Below, piece by piece: positions 49,230 to 59,003 of a stretch of 64,000 nt of DNA. Made by a program: the position numbers and the translations under genes. Position 1 is the first letter of the stretch, and each line of letters begins with the position of its first letter. Below the pieces are notes generated by a model. That model was not told the DNA's origin. It ran no database searches and worked only from the letters and a program-made list of their open reading frames with translations. This DNA is from Chrysophaeum taylorii (lineage: Eukaryota; Sar; Pelagophyceae; Pelagomonadales; Pelagomonadaceae), in the NCBI GenBank assembly GCA_029834535.1, contig JAQMWT010000339.1:1-64000 (forward strand). The letters run 5' to 3'.

Positions 49230-49930
49230 CCCGATCGTCGTGCTGTGAATGAGGAGACACCCCGTCTCATCCGGCATTTTGCCGGATGGAATATGGAAGT
49301 CAACTCGGGTTAGCGCCAAGCAGGGAAAGAGTCGAAATCTGGGATAGTGATTGTCGCCAAGCCAGGCATTCTCTACTATGACCCGACAACCTACGATGAT
49401 GTCGACCTCTCCGACTTAAACGTAGGTGATGGCCGTCATATCCCCGTTGTGGCGAAATTCAATTCCTGGGCCCTGTACTCTTTCGCAACTCCAGTGACTC
49501 TGAGGACGATGACTCTCACCTGAAGAAGGCGGCAACGGCTTTCGGTGCGCTCCGTCACTACGCTTTTGCCTCGAGATACGTCTCTGCCAGAGCCAAGTGA
49601 ACTGTCTACATCGGTCTCATCCTCACCATCCTCCTTCACGGCGCGGAATCATGGTGCCTAACCGATGTTGTCTACAGTCGCCTACGATGCTTTCGCGCAC
49701 AGAGCGTACGCGCGATGTGCCGCGTTACACGTCACCGAAAACTTCACTGGGTAGGCCACGTGTCCCGCATCCCCTTGTAGTATTGCCTCCCTAGGAAGAT
49801 GCTCACCTCCTGGTGTGCCTCCAAACGTCCCCGCGGGTCCCCAGAGTTCACGTACGGCCGTGGTTTCAATAATGAATGGTCTCAACATTGAATGACATTC
49901 CGCAAAGTCAACAATTTGACGACGGGTTTG
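49230..49930 (+). mobile_element. LINE remnant (C-terminal reverse-transcriptase region)
   Basis: Translated pieces follow the C-terminal part of non-LTR retrotransposon polyproteins in order: AFGALRHYAFASRYVSARAK, TVYIGLILTILLHGAESWCL, RLRCFRAQSVRAMCRVTRH, KLHWVGHVSRIP, then PRKMLTSWCASKRPRGSPEF and TYGRGF. These correspond to the F-G-x-L-R, L-L-Y-G-x-E-x-W, R-x-M-x-x-V-T and G-H-V-x-R-M blocks. At least three stops or frame changes interrupt it (one after SARAK, one before the CLPRK block), so it is dead and 5'-truncated. The next ~200 bp may be its 3' untranslated part. Confidence 0.75.
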
Positions 49931-50136
49931 TACTCCCTCTCTAAACCGTGGGGACCTCGTCCTCAATCCCTCTTTCTACCCTCCCCCCCCGTCTCATCGC
50001 CTAGTGACTCTGATCCCCGGGCCTCGGCGTTTTTTGATTGGCCTACGCCCCATGCTCTGGTTCGTATCTGGCCTCTAGACTAGAGTCAAGTTAATTAGGA
50101 TGAGTCGACAGTACTTTCAGCTTTACATTTCAACAA

Positions 50137-50255
50137 CTAACTAACTAACTTCGGACCTCTCCCGGGCATGGGAGCCAGGTTGGACCGGCAGGAGCCGGTC
50201 CAGGATCACAGAGCAAACTCACACAGTTGGGGTAGAGGCGAGGGATGAAAAGGCG
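50137..50255 (-). mobile_element. SINE-like 3' end, copy E (variant body)
   Basis: A (CTAA)n run and the following ~70 bp (CTCTCCCGGGCATGGGAGCC, then GGAGCCGGTCC) match the tail end of copies A-C in sense on the minus strand. Beyond that the sequence differs from A-C and instead matches the 533-640 region (CACACAGTTGGGGTAGAGGC compared with CACGCAGTTGGGGCAAAGGC). It therefore represents a second family sharing the same 3' end. Confidence 0.6.
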
Positions 50256-50416
50256 TTGATGGCGGACCGCCACTGCACGCGGTCTTGTCACTAAGACTTG
50301 TGCGAGGTCGTGCCACGAGTTTACATTTCAATTCAATGTATTTTATACGTACATCTTTATTTTTCTGTTTGCGGGAGTTTCGCGGGCCTCCACCACGGAA
50401 AGTCGGTCATTGAAAG

Positions 50417-53356
50417 ATGCCGGCACGATCGGCTAAGGAAAACGAATCACGTGCCACGCTCGCGCGATTGCAAAAATCACTAGAGAGAGATTTGGACGGG
50501 GAGATGCGTGGGCGACGCGGGTCGCTAGGTGCGCACGGGAGCGGCGTCGCTGCAGTCCGTGCAGCGAACGAGTCAAGGCAACGACGGGGTCTGCAGCGCA
50601 GCGGGACCACCAAGCACAGCAGGAGCGGGCCGCTGCAGGTAGAACGATCGAGTGGCGAAACGAGCGCCGAGGGCCGAGCATCGGACGAAGACGAGATGTC
50701 ATTCGTGGCGGCGTGGGGCAACATCACCCATTTGGCCCAAGATGGACAAAGCGGGCCTTCGAAGCGCCAGGCTTCGCTGAAGAACCTGACGACGGGAGTG
50801 CGCGACAACGCGGTCGCCGCGCCATTTTATTCCCACCGGAGTCTGTCGCCTGTAGTCGACGTCGCGTGCGGCGACGCGGCGACGGTCGTACTGGACGCTG
50901 ACGGCGGGTGCGTAGCGTTCGTCGCTCACGGCGATCGTCGAGTGCGGCGTTTGATGAACACGCGGGTGTCGCAAGCCGCTGTTGGCGGAGAGTCGGCGTT
51001 GCTGGTTGCTTCGACGGGGGCCTTGTTGCAATTCGACGCGCGCACGTGGGAGAAACCGCGGGCGGTGCGGCTGCAATTTGAGGTGGCAGCGGTCGCATGC
51101 GGTGCGCGGCACTGTCTCGTGGCTACAAGGTGCGGCGCGCTTTTCAGCTGGGGCGAGGCGACGGCGGGCCAGCTGGGCATCAGCGACGACCCGGACCAGC
51201 TCAAGAAGCCGCGGACCGAGCCGTGCCGCGTCGCACTCAGAGCGCTCGCGTCGCAGGAGAGGGACGCGGTGGCGTGCGGTGCGCACCACTCGGCGGCAGT
51301 CACGACCAACGGCGATCTCTGGACCTGGGGCTGGTCGGAGCACGGCCGCCTCGGGCGCCCATCAGGCTCCGTCTGCCAGTCCGGATCGGTGGCGGAAGGC
51401 GAAGAAGACGAGGACGGGCGGCCATCAGGCCTACCGCAGCGCGTCGAGTTCGTCGAAGGCAGCAGCAACGTGTTCGTTCGCGCCGTCGCGTGTGGTTCGT
51501 GCCACACGCTCGCTTTGTCGACACGCGGTGAGGTCTACGGTTGCGGCTGGAACGAGTACGGCCAGGCTTGCGGTCGCGGGCCGGCCGCCGTCGCGACGCC
51601 GACGCGGGTTTGTTTGGAAAAGCGAAAGCGGAGCAACCAACAGCCGCAGCCGTCGTCGTTCAACGCTGTGCTGGTTGCAGCCGGATTCGCACACTCGTTG
51701 GCCGTCAATGCGAGCGGGGTTGCCTGCGCCTGGGGCTTTGGGGAGGATGGTCAGCTGGGCGGCGGCTCGGAGCAGTCGAGTTTCACCCCAGTCGAAGTCG
51801 CTACGGTCCGCAAGTTCGCGTTTGCCAGCATCGCGGCTGGCGGCACTCACAGCGTCGCCGTGGGAACGCCGTACGACATGGGCTCGCTCCGCGAAAAGAT
51901 CGCGGAGCGCCGTCGGCAGTCGGAGGCGCGCACGACGGCGGCGACGCGCTTGCAGGCCCAGGCGAGACGCGCGGCCGTGGCGTTTCGAAAGCGACGAGAC
52001 GAGGCTCTCGCATCGCGGCTCGAGGCGGCTACCCAGGATGCCGTGCGCTCGGAGGACCCAATGCTGGTCCAAAAAGAGCTCGCGACGTATAGAGCGCACG
52101 TCTGGCGGTGGGCAAAACCGGTGTTGGAGCGCGTTGCCGCCGAAGTCGCGAGACGGCTCGAGACACGGCGCGCGCTGGCCGCGGCCACCGACGCGGGAGT
52201 CGACGCTTCGTTGCGGGCGCCCACGATCTCGCGGCGAATATCGGATCTGAGTGCTACAATCGTTTTCGTACGCACCGTTCTCGACAAGGACGTGGACGCG
52301 GAGGCCTCGCTGGGTTGGCAGGATCATCGATGGCGCGAGTCGTTTGCGCCTCTCAAACGCGCAGCGGCGGCGCGCGATGATCTCCAACGCCAAGTGGAGG
52401 CTTGCGCGGCGACAACAATCTCAAAGCGTGAGCGCGGGCGGCGGGCACGCGCAATCTCGCGTCCCAAGCTCGCAGCGGGCCGGCGTCTCACTGCCTTTGT
52501 GGCCGCCGTCAATGCCGTGCGGAGAGCGCGGCTCGAGTTTCGAGCGATGCAGGCGCGAGAGCGCGACCGACAAAAACGTCGGAACGAGGCCTCTTATCGC
52601 GTGACAAAATTCTTCCGACGCGTGGTCGCGCATCGACGCGTCGAGCGCAAGCGCGTCACACAATCACGACGGCGGGAGCTCGAGAGGCGCGCGAGAGGCG
52701 ACGCGGCGGTGGTCCTCCAGAAGGCAGCAAGACGTCGCGCCGCGCTACGTGTCCGGCGAAGGCTCCAACGTCGGGCCGACGTGCACCGGAGACGGGAGGA
52801 GGAAGAAGAAGCGCAGCGACGCTCGGAACAGTCTGCGAGACTGTGCAAGCTTCGCGAAGAGCGCGAACGTCGCAACTCGATCGACGCGCGTCACGCCCGC
52901 GAGGCAGCTCGCGAGGCCGCGAGACACCTCAGAGACAGGGCAAAGAAGGACGCAGATGCTGCAGCACGCGCTGCATCTACGGCGGCCGAGGCGCTCCAGC
53001 GAGCAAAACGGGACCGAGACAGAGATCGTCGAGCGCGCGCCGCTGCCGAGCGCCGCCGCAGCCGCGACTCCCTCGACGAGCCGCCCGTGCCGCCCTCAGA
53101 TGACAATCTGATGAGTGTCGACGGCGAGGTTGACACAGGGCCCGAGCTAGACGACTCTGATCCCTCCTCCGCCAACGAGGCGACCACGTTTCCGGAGTAC
53201 GTCGAGATCCTCAAGGCCGTCCCACGGCGCCACTTGTTCGAGGAGACGGGCGAAGTCGACTACACCACACCGGTCGTGCCACAGCACCGCAAAAAGCCAA
53301 GGTTCAAAACTGTCGAAAAGTGGGGGGAGCTGCTACTGGCTAATAATGACGGGTAG
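50417..53356 (+). CDS. RCC1-repeat protein with IQ-like and coiled-coil regions
   Basis: The 979-residue, intronless protein starts with a disordered basic region (1-140), then an RCC1 beta-propeller (about 140-490). Clear blades read VAAVACGARHCLVATRCGAL, FSWGEATAGQLG, AVACGAHHSAAVTTNGDLWT, RAVACGSCHTLALSTRGEVY, AAGFAHSLAVNASGVACAWG and IAAGGTHSVAVG. After it are two IQ-like motifs: TRLQAQARRAAVAFRKRRDE (about 515-535) and VVLQKAARRRAALRVRRRL (about 765-785), likely calmodulin sites, within a long R/E/A-rich helix (to about 900). The tail is acidic. The architecture suggests a cytoskeletal or ciliary scaffold more than a nuclear Ran exchange factor; no DH, VPS9 or HECT domain is present. Confidence 0.82.
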   Translation: MPARSAKENESRATLARLQKSLERDLDGEMRGRRGSLGAHGSGVAAVRAANESRQRRGLQRSGTTKHSRSGPLQVERSSGETSAEGRASDEDEMSFVAAWGNITHLAQDGQSGPSKRQASLKNLTTGVRDNAVAAPFYSHRSLSPVVDVACGDAATVVLDADGGCVAFVAHGDRRVRRLMNTRVSQAAVGGESALLVASTGALLQFDARTWEKPRAVRLQFEVAAVACGARHCLVATRCGALFSWGEATAGQLGISDDPDQLKKPRTEPCRVALRALASQERDAVACGAHHSAAVTTNGDLWTWGWSEHGRLGRPSGSVCQSGSVAEGEEDEDGRPSGLPQRVEFVEGSSNVFVRAVACGSCHTLALSTRGEVYGCGWNEYGQACGRGPAAVATPTRVCLEKRKRSNQQPQPSSFNAVLVAAGFAHSLAVNASGVACAWGFGEDGQLGGGSEQSSFTPVEVATVRKFAFASIAAGGTHSVAVGTPYDMGSLREKIAERRRQSEARTTAATRLQAQARRAAVAFRKRRDEALASRLEAATQDAVRSEDPMLVQKELATYRAHVWRWAKPVLERVAAEVARRLETRRALAAATDAGVDASLRAPTISRRISDLSATIVFVRTVLDKDVDAEASLGWQDHRWRESFAPLKRAAAARDDLQRQVEACAATTISKRERGRRARAISRPKLAAGRRLTAFVAAVNAVRRARLEFRAMQARERDRQKRRNEASYRVTKFFRRVVAHRRVERKRVTQSRRRELERRARGDAAVVLQKAARRRAALRVRRRLQRRADVHRRREEEEEAQRRSEQSARLCKLREERERRNSIDARHAREAAREAARHLRDRAKKDADAAARAASTAAEALQRAKRDRDRDRRARAAAERRRSRDSLDEPPVPPSDDNLMSVDGEVDTGPELDDSDPSSANEATTFPEYVEILKAVPRRHLFEETGEVDYTTPVVPQHRKKPRFKTVEKWGELLLANNDG

Positions 53357-56040
53357 CTCGCGCATAAAGGGAAAGGGGCGAATGCAGTCACCGTGGCGAG
53401 CATCCTCCAAGCGAAAATGAGGAAACACGTCCTGAACTTGCACTGCTTGTACGTGCCCACCGCGACTTGCTGAGCCGTACTTCCTGAGCTGTATTACGGC
53501 CGAGCTGCGCCCTCGTCATAGTTAGGGTGGACGATGGACCAACCCTCTAGTCCCGAGAGAAGGGTGCCGACGCGGTCATTCTCTTCAGGGCGTGGGAGAG
53601 GCGACGCGGTTTGTGTTGCGCGCAGGGCTTGAAGCACCACGGACCAGCGCGATGGGAGAGCAACTGGGAAACTCTGCGACTCCCATCCAACTGCTTCGGT
53701 TTCATGACTTACGCTATATTCAGCCGTCTGTATCCCCCGCGCCCCACAAGCCCCTCAGGTCGGGGCCCTACCAAGCAGACTGTCGAAGCCCGGTTCCCTG
53801 CGTAGGCCGCGCCTTGTTCCGCGAATGATGGCTGAGATTGCCAGCCGAGCCCCGATCTGGTTTCTGCGTGGCCACCGCCAGGTCCGTGTCTACGGACGCA
53901 TGTGGAGCTGCTGTTGCCATCTACGATCCTGCCATCCCACGCTTCTACACTTTCGCTAAGCAGCTCACTCCCGTCCCCCCGGGAATCTCTCCGCGTGTCG
54001 CGCTGGTGTCGTGGGCATTTATATGCCCCACAAGCTACGCATTGCAATCTCCTCACTCGGTTGCCAGTTGAAGCTGCTTTTGGCAAAATGTGCGCTGTGC
54101 TCGCACATTCCAGAATTTCTCGCAGCGCCTGCGCCTGTTCCATCTGGTGATGTCTGGAATGATATTGCGCACTTTACTCTTGCGGCCCATGTAGGCTCAT
54201 ACGACCTCGCATGGGCGCGTGGTCACCCTGAATGCCGCACGCACCGTGATAAGTTCACCTTTAAAGAGTCCCTCCAGCATCTTGCCGATGGCCTTTCTGC
54301 ATTTTTGGGCGGGCATTTCTGACGTGTCAGGCGCTGGTTTGTCCAGCAGCGTCGTTTTTTTGATGGGGTTTGCTCGACTTCTGCTCTCGCAGCTTGGGCT
54401 TACGCGTCGTCGTGCATGCGAGCCTGCAGTTGTTGACTCTTTGCCTTTGCTGGTGCGGAAATATCGTGGACGCACGAAAATTACGTCTTTCGTCGCACGC
54501 GCAAATGCAGCGCCATGCAGGTACAGATCCTCATGGCACAATTAGCCACCAGGCAGCGTTCTGCTTTCTGCTGCCAAGGGGTCTGTCGTGCCTGATCGCA
54601 CGTGGCGAATTTGTCGCCACCCTGGTTCTTTTTTTCTGAGTCGCTTCACCAACTTGGACTTCACGCCCAAACTAAAGTTTGACGATGGCGCGACAGAGTT
54701 ATTCGGCTATTTCGCAGCTTCATTATCCGGTATTTGCGAGCACAACTTACCGGGACCGGCTGACTTTCTGTCTCTCTGCGCACCAGAATCCCCCCCTTGT
54801 TCTTGAGATGTACTTGACGCGCCCTTCTTCTACTTGCCCACTTGCCGATGGCATTATTCGCTGCTTAAAACTTCGGTCGGTTGCCGGCGGAGGTTCATGC
54901 CAACCTTATCGATTGTGTGGTCTTTGATGCAATGATGCGGATGACGTGCGGTAAACTTTCGTTCTCACGACACCCGACCGCCTCGCCTGGAACAATTTGC
55001 GGCAGCTGGTTTGAGATCTATGGAAGCGTGTTGCGACCACCTCATTGCGTTCTCTTCCCGAGCGTCTCTTCGTACCGCAGCCTGCCACTGTCTCAGTGCT
55101 TCCTTTTTTTGTCGGCCTCCGTATGCTCCTTCATACTTCTGCTCGTTCGCAGACCTCCGTGCTCTTCTTGATTTATCCTTTCTGCTTCTTCCGCTCGCAA
55201 CTTTTTCCTCTTCTTCTACTCCCTCTCTATTTGCTCCCTTCTTCTTCTTCTTCTTCTTCCATTTGTTTCCTTGCCTACTTCATTTTGTGCAATCCTCGCA
55301 CTTCCTTCTCTCCAATAATCTCCTACCTCCCATAAGCCCCCTACTTCTTTCTGCCCCCCCCCCTGTGCGCTGTGTTGCTTCTTTCACCGCGGTTCCCTGT
55401 GGTCTTTCTTCTTCCTGCCTATTCCTCTGCGATCAGGCATTCTGGCTCTGGAGCAAATTGCTCGCCACGATACGCCAAGTAAATGCGCTTTAGATGTGTC
55501 TCGCACTCTCGGATTGAGACAGCTCGGACTGGGACAGTTCGTCGATTCGGCTACCGATGAGTAACGGCTCTCTGGCACATACAATGTCATGGTATTGCTT
55601 CGACTGGCCAGCGGCCAGCGTTGCAGTATCGTTATTATGCGTCCTGCGTCGTGGTGGGTCACACCCAACTTTGTGACTGCAGAGACTGCCGCTGCGAGCC
55701 CTTGCGCCGATCTCGACCGATGTCAAAAAGAAAGGCCTGAATTACCTATAGCTTGCGCGCCCTCAACTCCGTCCTGTCACCCTCTCCGGCTTGTGTGCGC
55801 CTCTTTTCGTGCTTCGTCTCCCCTGACTGATCTTGCCTCCTCTGGACTCTTTGTGATTCTGTTCTTCTTCAGGTTTTTATCTTTCGCCGGTATCGACCTC
55901 TACGCTTTTAGAATGTTTAGATGTGAATAATTGTGTGTAGAAACCGTGTCAACAACAGCAGCCGTTTCATTCAAAATGCCGTTAGTTTTCCGGAAGAAAC
56001 AAGTACAACAAACATATTCATACCATAACATAGTAAAGAG
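53357..56040. other. gene-free, decayed region
   Basis: Only short frames in conflicting phases occur, with pyrimidine-rich stretches (55,150-55,420, including a CTTCTTCTT run at about 55,235). Composition resembles the debris around 8-10 kb and 16-17 kb, so old retroelement sequence is likely, but I recognise no domain. The last ~100 bp before 56,041 are AT-rich and probably hold the promoter of the next gene. Confidence 0.45.
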
Positions 56041-57405
56041 ATGATGAAGCAGGTCGTCGTAGTGTTGGCGGTTGCGTGCGCGGGCGCCGTGAGGGACGAG
56101 TCGTGGGAGGAGACGGGCGCCGTGGGGTTGATCGAGCGCGCGAAGCAGCACATGGTTGATGCTGTTGGCGGTCGAAAGCCACGACCGATACAAGATGTGA
56201 GCGCAACGTCTGTCGAGTACGACGAAGAGGCGTACGGCGAGGCCGCAAGGGCGTACCGGGCCGCGTGGGAGCAGTTTCCGTCGTGCTCGCTCGCGCTGGG
56301 GCCGTTGAGAGTGGCTCGCGAACAGTGGCGGTGGGTCCATTACTCGCGGCACCTCGACCTCGAGAAGCTGGCGATCGAGGCGACGATCGAGGGGTGCAAG
56401 CTGGTGCTGGAGGACGAGGATTGGGAGTTCTTAGACCCCGACGAGGACGCGCGGCTTGCGGTGGCGTGGGCGTACGCCATGATCGGCAATAAGTTGGTAT
56501 CGCGCGGGGACTACGACGGGGCGCTCGAGGCGCTCGACTCCGGGGTCGCGTGGGCCGACGTCTGGCTGGGCGCTGTGTGGGCCAACATGGGTCACCTGAC
56601 GGTCGAGAACATGCGGGGCGACGTGTGCGCGGGCTACGGGCGGCTCGCCGAGCACCTGCTCTCGCGTCGCAACGCGTTGGACCCGGCGAAGAGGGATGCG
56701 ACGCGCGACTTTTTGCGGGCGATGGAAGTCGTGTACAAGGTGCGGCAGCTCCATTGTGGGGACGTCGACGTCGAGGCCCAGCACCTCAAGCTGCTCGTGG
56801 AGGCGCAGTGGTGGCTGGGCCTGTGGGACCGAGCGTTCGAGACGCACGACGTGATTCTCGAGTTTGCCGACGGCGAGCCCAACTTGCAACTATGGACGAC
56901 GCGGACCAAGGCGCGCCGCGAGGACGAGTACGATGCGTGGGACGCGGTGAAGCGCAAGGAGGTGGCCGCGGACCGTCAGCGGAGGGCCGCCGCGACGCGG
57001 GCGTTTCGACGCGTGGTGTCCGATGGTGTAAGAGACGGCGTGCACGCGCCGACCCAGACGTCGCCGTTCGAGACGCGCGAGGCTCCGTGCGCTGCCGCGA
57101 CCGACATCTGCGACGATACCTGGGCGCGTCTCGTCTGCGACGAGCACCAGGTCACCCGCGTCTACGATGCCGACATCCAAAGCGACAAGGCCGCCCGGTG
57201 CGCCTCGATATGGGGCTTGCGCGAGCTCCTCTATGACGACGCGGGCAGCCTCGTAGCGGGCGACAAGAAGAAGCATAACATCGAAGTCCTCCTTCGGCTC
57301 CACGACCTCGCTCGTCTCCTCGACGACCAGCCGGCTATCTCCGATTTTGAGGCCCGCCTCCGAGATGCGGACCCACCACATCATACTCCCCGCGAAGACC
57401 TCTAA
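56041..57405 (+). CDS. secreted helical-repeat protein, function unknown
   Basis: The 454-residue protein begins with a good signal peptide (MMKQVVVVLAVACAGAVRD). The body is alpha-helical with paired helices of TPR/SEL1-like rhythm, for example EAYGEAARAYRAAWEQFPSC, ARLAVAWAYAMIGNKLVSRG followed by DYDGALEALDSGVAWADVWL, and VEAQWWLGLWDRAFETHDVI. Cysteines are frequent in the last third (CAAATDICDD, LVCDEH, ARCASIW), which fits an oxidising compartment. No catalytic motif is visible. It ends tail-to-tail with the next gene, with 77 bp between stops. Confidence 0.65.
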   Translation: MMKQVVVVLAVACAGAVRDESWEETGAVGLIERAKQHMVDAVGGRKPRPIQDVSATSVEYDEEAYGEAARAYRAAWEQFPSCSLALGPLRVAREQWRWVHYSRHLDLEKLAIEATIEGCKLVLEDEDWEFLDPDEDARLAVAWAYAMIGNKLVSRGDYDGALEALDSGVAWADVWLGAVWANMGHLTVENMRGDVCAGYGRLAEHLLSRRNALDPAKRDATRDFLRAMEVVYKVRQLHCGDVDVEAQHLKLLVEAQWWLGLWDRAFETHDVILEFADGEPNLQLWTTRTKARREDEYDAWDAVKRKEVAADRQRRAAATRAFRRVVSDGVRDGVHAPTQTSPFETREAPCAAATDICDDTWARLVCDEHQVTRVYDADIQSDKAARCASIWGLRELLYDDAGSLVAGDKKKHNIEVLLRLHDLARLLDDQPAISDFEARLRDADPPHHTPREDL

Positions 57406-57482
57406 GCGGGGCCGGGGAGCCAGTCTTTCGGGGGGGTGGGGGGTTCTTCCTCCCCTCCCCTCCCCTTCCCTTCTCTTCTCTT

Positions 57483-59003
57483 CTAGAAGACGGCTTCGAA
57501 GCCGACGACGAAGCCGGAGGGCGTGACGATGCCCACGCCGACAACCACGTTGTCGCCGGCGGCGCGTTCGAAGTAGAAGCCGCGGGACCAGTCCGGTGGT
57601 GGTATTGGGTCGTAGAGGGCTTGGAATACGCGGTCGAGGACGCCGACGGGGAGGCGCCTGGCGTGGCTCTTGGCCCCGAGGCGGTCGTGGCGCGCCATCG
57701 CGAGCGCGAGAACCTGGGCTTTCGTCGTCGTCGTCGTCGTCGGGAGAGGTTCGGGCCTTACGACGTCGAGGAACGCGGCGAACAAATCGGCGCAGGTATT
57801 GTGCACTACGAAGGCGGGGAGGCGGTTGGGCTCGTCGGTTGGGGTCGCAAAGAAGTCGTTGAATTTCGAGCGGTCGATCTCGTGAAACCACGAAGAAAAT
57901 GTGCTGCCTTCCGGAAGGTGCAACAAGTGCTCGAGGGGCTCGCGCGGGTCGGCGAGCGCGCGATAGAGAACGCGCGGTACGACGAGTTCCTCGCCGTGCC
58001 TCCTCGCGAACCACATGTCGTGCGCAACGAGGTTTGCCGTGAGGGCCGCGACGGCGTCGAGAGCACCCTCGGGATCGCCTCGGGAAAATCTGCCAACCTC
58101 GCGCGCGACGGCCTTCATGTGATTCGGAGTTATGCCGCAGCAGCCGCCGACGACGGTCGCGCCCCTCCGCGCCCACCCGAGAGCCTCGCGGGCGTAGGAC
58201 TCGACCGAGATGAGGTCGCCGTCGAAAACCGTTGTCTGGCGGAGGCTGGTAGCGCAGTCGGGCCGGCCCACCGTCTCGAGCCACTCGGAGGTGGTAGCGC
58301 GAAAGCCGTTCCCGTAGACGATCGCCTCCATATCTGCCTCGTACCTCGCGACGCCCACGAGCGTCGGGAGCGCCGCGTCGATCGCGTCGGGGGCGCAGCA
58401 GTTGATGCCGAGCCCCCGAAGCCTCGCGGGACTGCGGCGCGCGGCCTCGACCACCGCCCGCAGGGCGCTTCCGAGCGCCTCGCCGCCTCGCAGTCGACTC
58501 GTCGCGTCGTCGGCGAGCGTGAAGCACACCCACAAATCGGCGTCGACCGATTCGGCCGCGCGGACGGCTGCAAGGGCCTCCGCCGACGAAGAGAGCGTCT
58601 CCGCCAGCAACAAGCTCGCCCCTCCGCGGACCACGAGCGCCCGCGCGATCTCGACGTAGACTCGCGGATCCGCGACCGTCGGCGCGTAGCACTCGCCCAG
58701 CGGCGGCAGGCACCCCGCGACGCGACCGCAGCCGCGCGCGCACATCGCCGCGCGGGTCGCGACCTCCCTGTAATCGAGCTCGCTCTTGTGCCTCGCCACG
58801 TGGTATGGCGTCGCGACGAACGAATTCGTCGTCGCGATTTTCTCGCCGCTCCATTCGCTCTCGATCGCCTCGGCGAAGGCGCGGTGCACCTCGGTCACGA
58901 GTTCTGGCTCTGAGATGCACGCGCGCGCCCCACCGAAAAAGTCTTCGTCCCCGTGCCGTCGCTTGAACTCGTGCCCGAACCCCCCATCCAGGATCTTGAT
59001 CAT
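57483..59003 (-). CDS. homocysteine S-methyltransferase-like protein with C-terminal extension
   Basis: I start at the ATG at 59,003 because MIKILDGGFGHEFKRRHGD is the conserved opening of the family; the frame upstream is open but unrelated. Residues 1-305 form the zinc-dependent barrel: the D-G-G/A strand 1, ATTNSFVATPYHV, AGCLPPLGECYAP, LLLAETLSSSAEALAAVRAA, LGINCCAPDAI with Cys202, and GATVVGGCCGITPNHMKAVA with Cys288 and Cys289. These three cysteines bind zinc in HMT, methionine synthase and BHMT. Such enzymes methylate homocysteine from S-methylmethionine or a similar donor. Residues ~310-506 are an added domain (VVPRVLYRALADPREPLEHL, FSSWFHEIDRSKFNDFF, FVVHNTCADLFAAFLDVV) that I do not recognise. 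Confidence 0.85.
   Translation of the reverse strand: MIKILDGGFGHEFKRRHGDEDFFGGARACISEPELVTEVHRAFAEAIESEWSGEKIATTNSFVATPYHVARHKSELDYREVATRAAMCARGCGRVAGCLPPLGECYAPTVADPRVYVEIARALVVRGGASLLLAETLSSSAEALAAVRAAESVDADLWVCFTLADDATSRLRGGEALGSALRAVVEAARRSPARLRGLGINCCAPDAIDAALPTLVGVARYEADMEAIVYGNGFRATTSEWLETVGRPDCATSLRQTTVFDGDLISVESYAREALGWARRGATVVGGCCGITPNHMKAVAREVGRFSRGDPEGALDAVAALTANLVAHDMWFARRHGEELVVPRVLYRALADPREPLEHLLHLPEGSTFSSWFHEIDRSKFNDFFATPTDEPNRLPAFVVHNTCADLFAAFLDVVRPEPLPTTTTTTKAQVLALAMARHDRLGAKSHARRLPVGVLDRVFQALYDPIPPPDWSRGFYFERAAGDNVVVGVGIVTPSGFVVGFEAVF

Noticed and set aside
56890-58920. 676-codon minus-strand frame spanning two genes
   Set aside because: It overlaps the homocysteine methyltransferase in another frame and runs antisense through the neighbouring gene; its product is an R/G-rich shadow with no domain.
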